The position numbers and the translations under genes were made by a program. Positions 8,918-17,426 of a stretch of 64,000 nucleotides of DNA are shown here, one piece after another (positions within the stretch are counted from its first letter, which is position 1; the number at the start of each line of letters is the position of its first letter). Below the pieces are notes generated by a model, which ran no database searches, was not told the DNA's origin, and saw only the letters and a list, made by a program, of their open reading frames with translations. The DNA is taken from contig NZ_LGDV01000213.1 in the NCBI RefSeq assembly GCF_001280015.1, forward strand, positions 62,001-126,000, read 5' to 3'. This DNA comes from Streptomyces sp. MMG1121. Its GTDB lineage: Bacteria > Actinomycetota > Actinomycetes > Streptomycetales > Streptomycetaceae.

Positions 8918-8939
8918 AAGTGCAGGAAATCCTTCACTT
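8918..8939. promoter_or_regulatory. 22-bp palindrome, likely TetR operator
   Basis: AAGTGCAGGAA (8918-8928) and ATCCTTCACTT (8929-8939) match as inverted arms at 9 of 11 positions. It lies in the 264-base region between the SDR and tetR genes, about 150 bases from the SDR start and 94 from the tetR start, suitable for controlling both. Confidence 0.55.
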
Positions 8940-9032
8940 AGAACTTCAGATGGCCCACGGTGACGTAATCTCAAGGCGTCGACCGGCAGACGTCGGGGCC
9001 GGGCGACGTGATCGAGAAAGGACGGAGTCACC

Positions 9033-9713
9033 GTGACTTCCCGCAGCGTCAGTGAGGGCGGCAGGCCGCGGTTGCGGGCGGACGCGGCCCGCAACCGGGC
9101 CCAGATCCTCGCCGCCGCGCGCACCGCCTTTCGCGAACTGGGCACTGCCGCGCCCCTGGACGAGATCGCCCGCCGCGCGGGAGTGAACATCGCCACGCTC
9201 TACCGGCGCTTTCCCGACCGCAACGCCCTCGTCCAGCAGGTCGTGCTCGACGGGTTCACCCTGGTGATCGAGGCCGCTCACCAGGCACTGGACGCCGCCC
9301 CGCAGGACCCCCTGGCCGCCATCGAGGGGTTCCTGCTGCGCCTCGTCGAGAAGCGGGACACGCTCGTGCTCCCCCTCATCGGTGGCCCCGTTCCCGCCAC
9401 TCACGAAGCGGCCGAGCTCCAGAGCCGGATCGCCCCCCTCCTCGAAGAGCTTCTGGCACACGCGCGCACCGAGGGCGCCATCCGCCCGGATGCCACGCAC
9501 ATGGACCTGATCACCACCGGGGCCCTGGTCTGTCGCCCTCTGCCGTACCTCCCCGAGGAAGAGGCCACCGCCCTCGCCACCCGGCACGTGCACATCTTCG
9601 TGGACGGACTGCGCCCGCACAGCTCCCGGCCGCTCCCCCCGTCCCCGACGCACGAAGAGCTGACCGTCCACCTACGGACGGGGCTCGACCGGACGGGGCT
9701 CGCCGAGAGCTGA
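9033..9713 (+). CDS. TetR/AcrR family transcriptional regulator
   Basis: A 226-residue repressor. The N-terminal domain reads 'RNRAQILAAARTAFRELG', then the HTH 'PLDEIARRAGVNIATLYRRF', a clear TetR signature. The C-terminal ligand domain resembles the group ending with 'DGLRP'. A GAGAAAGGACGGAG-like ribosome site precedes the ATG-type start. It is divergent from the SDR/membrane-protein operon and probably represses it through the palindrome at 8918-8939. Confidence 0.94.
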   Translation: MTSRSVSEGGRPRLRADAARNRAQILAAARTAFRELGTAAPLDEIARRAGVNIATLYRRFPDRNALVQQVVLDGFTLVIEAAHQALDAAPQDPLAAIEGFLLRLVEKRDTLVLPLIGGPVPATHEAAELQSRIAPLLEELLAHARTEGAIRPDATHMDLITTGALVCRPLPYLPEEEATALATRHVHIFVDGLRPHSSRPLPPSPTHEELTVHLRTGLDRTGLAES

Positions 9714-9740
9714 GACCGCCGGCCGAAAGCACTTGGGTGA

Positions 9741-10019
9741 CCTGCGACAACAGGTCCACCCACACGACCTCTCGGAACGGACGACGGCGACACTGCGGCC
9801 GACAGCCCATGGCCAGCATGGTCCCGGTCGCCGACCAGCGAGACCCGCTACTGGGCCCCAGTGCTCAACATCCGCCGCTGGCTGGACAGCAACCCCGAGG
9901 ACGAACTCGCCGCGGCGCTCCGGGAGGAACTCAGCACCGGCCCCGTCCGCTCCACGCGCTCCGAGCACCTGGGCTGGGGCGTCTTCGCCCTCATGCAGGC
10001 AGCTACAGTGCCGACCTGA
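9741..10019 (+). pseudogene. Coding-like remnant of unknown family
   Basis: An open frame from the stop at 9738 to TGA at 10017-10019 has no ATG or GTG start but protein-like composition: 'YWAPVLNIRRWLDSNP', 'DELAAALREEL', 'GWGVFALMQAA'. It looks like the C-terminal end of a gene whose 5' part is lost or frameshifted. The family is not recognised. It lies in the 360-base gap between tetR and the acetyltransferase gene. Confidence 0.3.
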
Positions 10020-10073
10020 AGGCAACTCATCGGACAAGCGGTCGTACGTGTGTGAAGGAGCCGCAGGACCACC

Positions 10074-10637
10074 ATGAGAAGCGCCGGGGCCGGAGCAACG
10101 CCACCACAGGTCGCACAGATCACCCTGCCAGGCGAGGTCACCTCGGGCCTCAGACGGGATCTCGTCGACTGCTGGGTGACGGTGAGCAACGCCGGCGGGG
10201 CGGTCATCCCGTACGGGTTTCCGCCGCCGCCGGTGAGCGCGCGGGAGGTCGGGCCGGTACTGGACCGGATCGTCGACGGACTCGATCCGCGGCGATGCAG
10301 GCTGCTGGTGGCCACCGTCGACGGTGTACTTGCCGGTTGGCTGATCCTGCGCCGGGATCCGCACCCGCTCGTAGCGCACTGCGGTGTGGTCAACCATGTC
10401 CAGACGCACCCCCGGTTCCGCGGTCTGGGCGTCGGCGTCGCGCTCATGGACCGCGTCCGCGACATCGCCCGCGACGAGATGGGGCTGGAACGGTTGGGGC
10501 TCGGCGCGAGGGCGGGCCTGGGGTTGGAGGAGTTCTACCGCAAGCTGGGGTGGGTCGAGGTCGGTCGATGGCCGGGGGCGCTGCGGGTGGCGCCCGGCGA
10601 CGACCGCGACGAGATCCTGATGAGCCTCGTCCTCTGA
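10074..10637 (+). CDS. GNAT family N-acetyltransferase
   Basis: A 187-residue protein with the GNAT fold in its C-terminal two thirds. 'VVNHVQTHPRFRGLGVGVAL' covers strand 4 and the acetyl-CoA pyrophosphate loop (R-x-x-G-x-G/V), followed by 'GLGLEEFYRKLGWVEVGR', typical of strand 5 and the C-terminal helix. It transfers an acetyl group from acetyl-CoA to an unknown amine. GAAGGAG lies upstream of the ATG. Monocistronic and convergent with the methyltransferase gene. Confidence 0.9.
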   Translation: MRSAGAGATPPQVAQITLPGEVTSGLRRDLVDCWVTVSNAGGAVIPYGFPPPPVSAREVGPVLDRIVDGLDPRRCRLLVATVDGVLAGWLILRRDPHPLVAHCGVVNHVQTHPRFRGLGVGVALMDRVRDIARDEMGLERLGLGARAGLGLEEFYRKLGWVEVGRWPGALRVAPGDDRDEILMSLVL

Positions 10638-10665
10638 CAGCCGCGGCCGCGGAGGCCTGGGCGTA

Positions 10666-11433
10666 TCAGTCCTTGACCGCCACGAGGACCTGGCTGTCGC
10701 CGAACTGCCAGACCGGCGTGACATGGTGAAAGCCCGCCTGCCGCAGGAGTGCGGCATGGCGGTCCGCGCTCAGGTGGCAGCCCGTGCTTCCACGGGCGTG
10801 CCCGGACGGGCGGCGCTCGCGCTGGACCAACAGGTCGGCGAGCTCCGGGTCCTGGGCCGCCCTGCTCCACCAGGACTGCCAGTCCTCGTGGGCATGGCTG
10901 CCGGCGCGCTCGGCCCGGCGGCGGCCCACGTGCGCGGTGAGTTCCGAGCAGCGTGGGGCGTCCTGGGGGAAGTGGTCGCCGTTGACCAGGGCGCCACCCG
11001 GGCGCAGGAGTTCCGCGAGGCGCCGGTAGGTGTGCAGCAGAGTCGGCTCCGGGAGGTAGTGGAGGGCTGTCGTGGAGACGGCCGCGTCCAGCGGGCGGTC
11101 CAGTGCCAGGGCATCGGTCCAGCGGTCGTCACCGATCACGGCGTCCACGTAGCGGGCGGCGCCCGCATGGTGGGTGCGGCCGAGTTCCAGCAGGAGCGGG
11201 TCCATGTCGACGGCGACGATCTCCGCGTCCGGCAGGCGCCGGGCGAGCCTGGCCGCCAGGGAACCGGGCCCGCAGCCCAGGTCCAGGAGCAGTGGTCCGG
11301 CGCGGCCCGCCGTGACGTGCTCGACCACGTCGGCGATCACGGTGAACCGCTCCTCGCGGTCGACGGCGTAGCGCTGCTGTTGCCGTTCCCAGCGCTCCAC
11401 CCACTCTTTGGCCGTCGCCATGCTCACGCCCAT
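10666..11433 (-). CDS. Class I SAM-dependent methyltransferase
   Basis: A Rossmann-fold methyltransferase of 255 residues. Motif I is 'LLLDLGCGPGSLAARLA', the acidic end of strand 2 is 'IVAVDMDPLLLELG', and 'PLDAAVSTTALHYLPEP' matches motif IV. An upstream extension is open, but GAGGTGG sits 9 nt before the ATG at 11433, which is therefore chosen. It is 83 bases downstream of the cysteine desulfurase-like gene on the same strand and may share its transcript. The acceptor is unknown. Confidence 0.9.
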   Translation of the reverse strand: MGVSMATAKEWVERWERQQQRYAVDREERFTVIADVVEHVTAGRAGPLLLDLGCGPGSLAARLARRLPDAEIVAVDMDPLLLELGRTHHAGAARYVDAVIGDDRWTDALALDRPLDAAVSTTALHYLPEPTLLHTYRRLAELLRPGGALVNGDHFPQDAPRCSELTAHVGRRRAERAGSHAHEDWQSWWSRAAQDPELADLLVQRERRPSGHARGSTGCHLSADRHAALLRQAGFHHVTPVWQFGDSQVLVAVKD

Positions 11434-11516
11434 CTGGTCGCACCACCTCTTCGGTCTCACACCTGTCAAGGACACCGCCGAATGTACAGGTGGTGGAAAC
11501 GGTTTTCATCGCGGAT

Positions 11517-12746
11517 TCACCCGAGCGAGGTGAGTACGGCCAGAAGGCGGTCGATTTCGTCGACGGTGTTGTACACGTGCAGGCTGACCCGTACGGAACC
11601 GTCCTTCCTCTCGTCCGTGCCGGCCTGGCACAGGTTGTCCGCCCGGACCATGAAGCCGTGACTGAACAGGATGAAGCCGAGGTCGTCCGAGGGGATGTCA
11701 CGGTGTCTGAAGGTGACGATGCCGTGGCGTCGTTGTCCGGCGGGGAGTGCGGAGCCGGCGGCCAGGCTGGATCCACACCCCAGGATCTCGTAGGGGGTAA
11801 GGCGGTGTAGCGCGTCGGTGAGCCGGGTGGTGAGGGCGGCCGTCCAGTGTGCGATCCGGTCCGTGCCGACCTCGTCCAGCCAGTCGAGCGCGGCCTCCAG
11901 CGAGGCGATGCCCACGGTGTTGGGGGTGCCCTGCCAGCCACCGGGCCGGAAGGCCGGGCCGCGTGTGTTGCGCGCCCAGACCGCCCCTGAGCCGGGCAGC
12001 GCCAGTGCCTTGTGCCCCGAGAAGACGACGAAGTCCGCGTCGAGCGAGGACGCGCCGACCCGGACCGGCAGATGGCCGACGCTCTGGGCTGCGTCCAGAC
12101 AGATGGGTACGTCCGGGCCCACGGCGTCGCGGATGCGGTGCACGTTCATGTCGCCGCCGTACACGTGATGGACGTGCGTGACGGCCACGAAACGGGTGCG
12201 CGGGCCGATGACCCGGTCGAACGCCCGGTGGTCGTAGTCGCCCGAATCCCGCTGGTACGGAAGTGCTCGCACATGGACGCGGATCCCGCGGTCGGCCAGC
12301 AGCCGCTGGGCCTCCAGCCAGGGGTCCAGGTTCGCCCGGTGGTCGGCGAACGGGACGAGGATCTCGTCGCCGTCGGTGAGCCAGGTGGCCAGCCAGTCCC
12401 GGGCGACGGTGCGTAGTCCCTCTGTGGTGCCGCTGGTGAAGTGGACGGCCGATCGCTGGGGATCGGCGTCGCCCAGGAACTCCTTGACCCGCCGTCGGGT
12501 CCGTTCCACCAGGTCCGTCGTCCGGTTCGCCCATGGATAGGCGCCCCGCCCCGCGTTGGCGTTCGACGTCGTGAGATACGTCTGCACGGCCTCCAGTACG
12601 GCCCGCGGCTTCTGCGCGGTGGCCGCGCTGTCGAGGTAGGCGAGCTCGGGGTGGGCGGCGATGATGGGGAACTGCTCCCGCACCTCACGCTGCCAGTCGG
12701 CCGCCTCGTCCCGGTCCTGTCCGAAAACGGGGTGCAGAGCACTCAC
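11517..12746 (-). CDS. Class V aminotransferase / cysteine desulfurase-like PLP enzyme (SufS/CsdA-like)
   Basis: A 409-residue fold-type-I PLP enzyme. Markers: 'AYLDSAATAQKP' at the N-terminus, 'FTSGTTEGLRTVA', 'ICLDAAQSVGHLPV' with the PLP-binding Asp, and the Schiff-base lysine in 'DFVVFSGHKALALPGSG'. A Cys in 'NLCQAG' falls in the region where SufS enzymes carry their persulfide Cys, so desulfurase or cysteine lyase activity is possible. The GTG start overlaps the stop of the upstream fusion gene by four bases (GTGA), a sign of coupled translation. Together with a cysteine synthase half and a rhodanese, this suggests sulfur transfer. Confidence 0.88.
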   Translation of the reverse strand: MSALHPVFGQDRDEAADWQREVREQFPIIAAHPELAYLDSAATAQKPRAVLEAVQTYLTTSNANAGRGAYPWANRTTDLVERTRRRVKEFLGDADPQRSAVHFTSGTTEGLRTVARDWLATWLTDGDEILVPFADHRANLDPWLEAQRLLADRGIRVHVRALPYQRDSGDYDHRAFDRVIGPRTRFVAVTHVHHVYGGDMNVHRIRDAVGPDVPICLDAAQSVGHLPVRVGASSLDADFVVFSGHKALALPGSGAVWARNTRGPAFRPGGWQGTPNTVGIASLEAALDWLDEVGTDRIAHWTAALTTRLTDALHRLTPYEILGCGSSLAAGSALPAGQRRHGIVTFRHRDIPSDDLGFILFSHGFMVRADNLCQAGTDERKDGSVRVSLHVYNTVDEIDRLLAVLTSLG

Positions 12747-14845
12747 TCCCGCACCAGCGGAGCGCCCGCGTCCCGCCAGGCGACGATGCCGCCGGCCAGG
12801 CTGCGCACGTCGGGATGTCCCATCCGGGTCAGCAGCGCAGCGTACCGGGCGGACTTCTCACCGACCGGGCAGGACAGCAGCACCGGCCGCCGTTTGCTGA
12901 AGGGCAGTCCGCCGCGGACGAGTTCCTCGAAGATCTCGTCGACGATGTTGACCGATCCCTCGATGTGCAGCGCCGCGTAGGCGTGCGGGCCCCGCAGGTC
13001 CACGACGAGCGGGGGCGGCTCCCCGCCGGTGATCCATCGCCGGGCGTCGTCGGTGCCGATGGCCTTGCCCTCGGCACGTACGTCGGCTTCCGTCAGGGCG
13101 GTGACGGAAGGTCCGCGGCGAGGGCTGCCCAGGAGTTCGGGCCGTCGCTGCCGTACGTAGCTGAGATAGCTCTCGGCACGGTCGCAGACGACGAAGACCG
13201 CCGTCCGGCGCGGTTCAGACTCGGGCAACTCCTCGTCCACCGCCCGCAGATGACGTATTGCTCCCTGATAGGCGGCTCCCCCGGTCGGCCCCGACAGCAG
13301 ACCGCAACGGCGGATGAGGGTCAGCATGCCGTCGATGGCCTCCTCGGAGGTGACCGATTCGATCGTGTCGTAGGTCGCCGGGTCGAACAGGCCGACCTGG
13401 CGCACCTCGTCGATGGTCCGGATCCCGGGGATGAAGTCCGACTTCTGGGCGACCAGGCCGAGGACCTGTACCTCCGGGTCGTGCTCGCGCAGCACCCTGG
13501 CCACGCCGGTCGACGAACCGGCCGTACCCACACAGGCGATGAACCAGTCCGGTGCCCGCCCGTCCAGGTCCTTGACGATCTCGGGGCCGGTGCCCGCCGC
13601 GTGGGCTTCCGTGTTGCGCGGGTTGAAATACTGGTCGGTGTGCACGTACTCGCTGCCCGGTTGCGAGAGCACCTGGTGGAAACGGGTCAGCGGATCGTCC
13701 GTGTCGGTGGGGTCGAGGCACTCGCTCTGGCCGGGCAGTTCCTCGATCTCGGCGCCGTCCAGGACCCGTGCCAGCGAGAGCCCGCACTGGTCGACGAGGG
13801 CCCGGCCCGGTTCGACGTACAGGTCGTAGAGGTGCTCCAGGAGCAGAGTGGCGGGCGGGCGGCCCAGGGCGGGCGCGGTCTGCGAGAGCAGCTCGTCCAG
13901 GTAGCCAGGGCCGGCGGTGGGGCGGTGGGCGGGGTAGAGGGCGGCGGCCCCGCGTACCGTGCCGCCTTCGTTGCGCAGCCCGTAGCCGTACCCGCGCCAG
14001 GTCAGGGGCGGGCGGATGCCGAGCACCGACTCGGTCAGCGCGGTGGTGTACCGCTCCCACTGACCGGCGTCGGCGACGTAGCCGACCCCGAAGCCCCCGC
14101 CGATGTCGATGACGCGTGGTGCCAGGCCCCGGGCGCGGCACTCGTCCATGACCGTCACACAGCGTTCCAGGGCGCGGACCTTCTCCGCCAGGGCCGTCGT
14201 GTCCAGGTGGTAGGCGACACCCGTCAACTCGACGGCGTCCCGGTGGCGTTCGACCGCGGACAGCAGCTCGCCCGCTTCTCCCACGGGTGTACCGAAGCGG
14301 CTGCGCCGCGACAGCACCCGCACTCCCGCGCCTGTCGAGTCCCCGGCCGCCTCGAACGCCGACAGGCGCAGCAGGACGTCGGTCCGGGGGAGGTCGTACT
14401 TCCGCACCATCCCGGCCAGTTGCTCCAGCTCGCCGCCCGAGTCGACGTTCACCGTCGCCCCGGTGCGGGCGGCCAGCAACAGGAACTCCGGGTCCTTCGG
14501 TCCGGTGGCCATGATGCGGTCCGGGGTGACGCCGGAGCCCAGGACATGCCGGAGTTCCCCCAGCGAGGCGACGTCGACGCCGACCCCGGCGGGATCCGCC
14601 GCGGCCAGCCGCCGCACCAGCGCGCTGGACCGGTTCGCCTTGTGCGCGTAGTACACCCGGCCGGCGAGACGGTGGTCGCGGAGGACAGCACGGAAGCGAT
14701 CGGCGTTCTCGGCGATCCGCTCCGGCAGCAGCACGTTCAGCGGAGAGCCGAGGGCGTCGACGAGCGAGTGCAGGAACGGTGCGTCGTCCAGCAGCGCGGT
14801 GAGCGGCGGCTCCAGTCGTGGTCGCAGATACAAGGGCACACCCAC
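12743..14845 (-). CDS. Fusion: Y4yA-type PLP decarboxylase domain + C-terminal cysteine synthase half + rhodanese
   Basis: Residues ~20-365 (counted from the GTG at 14854) match Y4yA-family fold-type-III enzymes: PLP lysine in 'VYYAHKANRSSALV' (~72), 'YHLDTT', 'IDIGGGFGVGY', 'VEPGRALVDQCG'. From ~370 to 545 it matches only the C-terminal half of a CysK/CBS-type synthase ('HTDQYFNPRNTEAH', 'CVGTAGSSTGVARVL', 'LLSGPTGGAAYQGA'). Residues ~610-700 are a rhodanese with active-site loop SCPVGEKS. The CysK half lacks its PLP-lysine and SSGNT regions, and the Y4yA part lacks its C-terminal barrel. The junction maps to about 13742-13765. It looks like an in-frame deletion joining two neighbouring genes. 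The GTG at 14845, 9 nt after GGGAGG, is preferred. Confidence 0.85.
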   Translation of the reverse strand: MGVPLYLRPRLEPPLTALLDDAPFLHSLVDALGSPLNVLLPERIAENADRFRAVLRDHRLAGRVYYAHKANRSSALVRRLAAADPAGVGVDVASLGELRHVLGSGVTPDRIMATGPKDPEFLLLAARTGATVNVDSGGELEQLAGMVRKYDLPRTDVLLRLSAFEAAGDSTGAGVRVLSRRSRFGTPVGEAGELLSAVERHRDAVELTGVAYHLDTTALAEKVRALERCVTVMDECRARGLAPRVIDIGGGFGVGYVADAGQWERYTTALTESVLGIRPPLTWRGYGYGLRNEGGTVRGAAALYPAHRPTAGPGYLDELLSQTAPALGRPPATLLLEHLYDLYVEPGRALVDQCGLSLARVLDGAEIEELPGQSECLDPTDTDDPLTRFHQVLSQPGSEYVHTDQYFNPRNTEAHAAGTGPEIVKDLDGRAPDWFIACVGTAGSSTGVARVLREHDPEVQVLGLVAQKSDFIPGIRTIDEVRQVGLFDPATYDTIESVTSEEAIDGMLTLIRRCGLLSGPTGGAAYQGAIRHLRAVDEELPESEPRRTAVFVVCDRAESYLSYVRQRRPELLGSPRRGPSVTALTEADVRAEGKAIGTDDARRWITGGEPPPLVVDLRGPHAYAALHIEGSVNIVDEIFEELVRGGLPFSKRRPVLLSCPVGEKSARYAALLTRMGHPDVRSLAGGIVAWRDAGAPLVRE

Positions 14846-14998
14846 GAAGGGCACCCTCCCTTCCCCCTCCTATCGGCCGACCTGGGCCCCCGTCGACCGT
14901 CCGCGCGTATTCATTTCCACCTACAACGGTCATTAAGCGCTGCTGTGCGGTCAGGTCACGGCCACGTCCTGGCCGACGGTTTCCCGGCTTGCGCCTTC

Positions 14999-16138
14999 TC
15001 ACCCGGCGTCGTCGCGCGCTGCGGCCGTGCGGTCCCAGCGGTGTTCGACCTTGGCGATGCGCCAGTACGCCAGCGCGCATGCCCACACGAGGACGAAGAG
15101 GCCGACGATGACGAGACCGACGTTGTTGAGGTCGATGTTCGAGATACCGCTCGTCACGGGGTCGTGGAGGCCGAGCTGGTCGTGCAGGACCCCGACGAGT
15201 TCGATGGTGCCGATCAGGAAGGCGACGGCGATGGAGAGTCCGGTGACGGTGAGGTTGTAGTAGACCTTGCGCACCGGGTTGGAGAACGCCCAGTGATAGG
15301 CGAAGTTCATGAACGTGCCGTCGAGGGTGTCGAACAGGCTCATGCCGGCCGCGAACAGCAGGGGCAGGCAGACGATGGCGTACCAGGGCAGTCCGGCGGC
15401 GGCTCCCGAACCGGCCATGACCATGAGGGTGACCTCGGTGGCGGTGTCGAAGCCGATGCCGAACAACAGCCCCACGAGGTACATCTGGCCCGAGCGCGTG
15501 ATGGATCCGGTGAGCCTGCCGAGGATGCGGTTCAGAAAACCGCGGCCGTCCAGGTGCTTCTCCAGCTCGTGTTCGTCGAACCGGCCGGCCCGCATGGCTT
15601 TGAAGACGCGCCAGATCCCGAACAGCGAGACCAGGTTGAGTGCGGCGATCAGGTAGAGGAAGCCTCCGGAGGCCAGGGTGCTCACCACGCCGAGATCCTG
15701 GCGGGTACTTGAGCTGTCGCTGGTGAGCGAGGTGGCCAGCCGCGCCCCGCCGGCGATTCCCGCGGCCAGGAGCACCACGACGGTGGAGTGGCCGAGGGCG
15801 AACCAGAAGCCGACCGAGACGGGGCGCTTGCCCTCGGCCATGAGCTTGCGGGTGGTGTTGTCGATGGCCGCGATGTGATCCGCGTCGAAGGCGTGCCGCA
15901 TCCCCAGGGTGTACGCGGTGACGCCCAGTCCGAGGCCGAAGACCTGCGTTCCGACCTTGTAGTGGTGCGGCAGGACCAGCATCACGAGAATGCCGAACGC
16001 GGCGAGGTGCATGGCCGCGACGACAGCCAGGAGCCAGCCGGTGCGTATCCAGTCCCGCCGCTCCCAGCGTATGACCGGCGTCGCCGGTATGGCCCCGGGC
16101 AGGACCGCGGTGGCGGACGGGTTTTCGGGCAGGGGCAT
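14999..16138 (-). CDS. Nickel/cobalt transporter, NiCoT family (HoxN/NixA-like)
   Basis: A polytopic membrane protein of 379 residues with about eight hydrophobic helices. The signature 'RHAFDADHIAAIDNTTRK' (HX4DH) is present, followed by 'LGHSTVVVLL' and 'LFGIGFDTATEVTL', the other two NiCoT signatures. It imports Co2+ or Ni2+ with high affinity. The open frame runs upstream through a riboswitch, so the real start is the ATG at 16138 (MPLPENPS). The cobalamin riboswitch ahead indicates cobalt uptake for B12 synthesis. An ArsR-type sensor gene is divergent. Confidence 0.95.
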   Translation of the reverse strand: MPLPENPSATAVLPGAIPATPVIRWERRDWIRTGWLLAVVAAMHLAAFGILVMLVLPHHYKVGTQVFGLGLGVTAYTLGMRHAFDADHIAAIDNTTRKLMAEGKRPVSVGFWFALGHSTVVVLLAAGIAGGARLATSLTSDSSSTRQDLGVVSTLASGGFLYLIAALNLVSLFGIWRVFKAMRAGRFDEHELEKHLDGRGFLNRILGRLTGSITRSGQMYLVGLLFGIGFDTATEVTLMVMAGSGAAAGLPWYAIVCLPLLFAAGMSLFDTLDGTFMNFAYHWAFSNPVRKVYYNLTVTGLSIAVAFLIGTIELVGVLHDQLGLHDPVTSGISNIDLNNVGLVIVGLFVLVWACALAYWRIAKVEHRWDRTAAARDDAG

Positions 16139-16186
16139 TTCGGGCCAGCCTCTCCAGCACCTCGTGGATGGGTCTCGTACGGTGCC

Positions 16187-16356
16187 GTGGCCGGTCTCCT
16201 GGCTTACGGGTGAAACGTCCGCGCGCCCGGCCTTCCCAGACACCCGCGTGCCCAGTGACCCCTCCCCGGCAAGCGGGGGGAATCGGCGCGAGGACTTCCC
16301 GATCACAGTGGCGAGGGCCGCTCCGGATTTTGAACCGGTCTTCCCGAGCACCACGG
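16187..16356 (-). promoter_or_regulatory. Cobalamin riboswitch
   Basis: Read on the minus strand, the leader contains the conserved elements in order: GGTGCTCGGGAAG (from ~16354), GGTTCAAAATCC, GCCACTG (16306-16312), a variable G-rich hairpin, then the B12 box GCCAGGAGACCGGCC (16189-16203). The NiCoT start follows 48 bases later. Cobalamin binding would shut off permease expression. Confidence 0.93.
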
Positions 16357-16460
16357 CGCCCTCACCCTAGGCTCCCGCCCTGGTCCGGTACAAGGCTGCA
16401 CAGTTGCGCAGGTGTTGCGGAACGTTGCGCTTCACCGCCTGCGCCGGTGAAATGAGCCGC

Positions 16461-16829
16461 ATGCATCTCGTGCCCGCCGAGCGTTCCCACCGCACGGCCA
16501 TCGACGACCACACCGTCTGCGAAGCCATCGAGGGCATCGGTGACCCGGACCGCCTCACGGCCTGGGCCGACCGTTTCGCTCTGCTCGGCGAACCCCACCG
16601 GCTCGCCGTGCTGCTGGCTCTGCACCACGCCGGTCCCATCGCCGTCACCGACCTGGCCACCGCCACCGGCGTCAGTGACACCGGCGTGTCCCAGATCCTG
16701 CGCCTGCTGCGTGCCTCGGGAACCGTCAGCGCGCACAAGGACGGTCGTGTCGTGCGCTACCGGCTCACCGACCCGCAGGTGGCCGGTTTCCTCGACCAAC
16801 TGCGCGGGAGTCCGGCCAGCGCTGTGTAG
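16461..16829 (+). CDS. ArsR/SmtB family metal-sensing regulator (NmtR/KmtR-like)
   Basis: A 122-residue winged-helix repressor. 'FALLGEPHRLAVLLALHHAG' is the ArsR core, 'VTDLATATGVSDTGVSQILR' the recognition helix and 'DGRVVRYRL' the wing. The His/Asp-rich N-terminus (SHRTAIDDHTVC) could bind Ni or Co, as in NmtR/KmtR. Earlier in-frame ATGs exist, but GGTGA lies 10 nt before the ATG at 16461. It is divergent from the riboswitch-controlled Ni/Co permease, so it probably controls cobalt or nickel homeostasis rather than the copper genes with which it converges. Confidence 0.88.
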   Translation: MHLVPAERSHRTAIDDHTVCEAIEGIGDPDRLTAWADRFALLGEPHRLAVLLALHHAGPIAVTDLATATGVSDTGVSQILRLLRASGTVSAHKDGRVVRYRLTDPQVAGFLDQLRGSPASAV

Positions 16830-16849
16830 GTGAGGTGCCGGCGGGCGCT

Positions 16850-17353
16850 TCACGGACGGACCACCACGGCAAGGGCCTGGACGCGTCCGGCGTGTTCGAA
16901 GTGCAAGGTGAACGGCACCAGATCGCCGGGTTTCCACCGCCGGGTGACGGGTACGGTCACGTCGGTCGTGAGCGGCGACATGTCCAGCGTGGCGCCGGCC
17001 GGGACGGGCAGGGTGTCGGCGACCTCGCGGTAGGCCGAGGCGCCCTGGTTCATCCGGTGGCGGCTGAGGGAGATGCCGTCCTCGATGTCGGGCGAGGTCA
17101 CCTTCTCCAGCCGGTCCGGTGCTCCTCCCGTGTTGGTGATCCCGAAGAACGCGGCGGTCTCGGGCACGCCCGCGTACGGCAGATAGAGCCGAGCGTGGGT
17201 GACCCCGATGCGCGGTGGGCTGCCCGCGTTTCCGGAGGCCGCCCACCCCGACAGGCCGCCCAGAGCCAGAACGCAGGCACTCACCGGGGCGATCGCGGCG
17301 ATCAGCGCGTCGGCGAGGCGGCGGCGGGTCGGGATCCAGGGGTGCACGGTCAT
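16850..17353 (-). CDS. Copper chaperone PCu(A)C, membrane-anchored or secreted
   Basis: A 167-residue protein with a Tat/Sec-like N-terminus ('RRRLADALIAAIAPVSACVL') and a PCu(A)C cupredoxin-like domain: 'ARLYLPYAGVPETAAFFGI' then 'VPAGATLDMSPLTTDV'. The family passes Cu(I) to the CuA and CuB sites of cytochrome c oxidase outside the membrane. The usual H(M)X10MX21HXM ligand set is only partly recognisable ('RHRMNQ', 'LDMSP'), so binding may differ. Last gene of the minus-strand copper locus, 73 bases after the P-type ATPase. Confidence 0.85.
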   Translation of the reverse strand: MTVHPWIPTRRRLADALIAAIAPVSACVLALGGLSGWAASGNAGSPPRIGVTHARLYLPYAGVPETAAFFGITNTGGAPDRLEKVTSPDIEDGISLSRHRMNQGASAYREVADTLPVPAGATLDMSPLTTDVTVPVTRRWKPGDLVPFTLHFEHAGRVQALAVVVRP

Positions 17354-17426
17354 GGATGGCGGCTTCCGATCGGCGTCGAGGGGCGGGGGCGGGTGGGCGG
17401 CCGTCCCAGGGCAGGGCCGCCGGGCG

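Noticed and set aside
13215..16160. A 981-residue open frame on the minus strand across the fusion and NiCoT genes
   Set aside because: Its translation is an Arg/Gly/Pro-rich frame shadow of two well-supported genes and matches no family.
16139..16354. N-terminal extension of the NiCoT protein
   Set aside because: This DNA is the cobalamin riboswitch; the conserved RNA boxes explain it and the extension has no protein homology.
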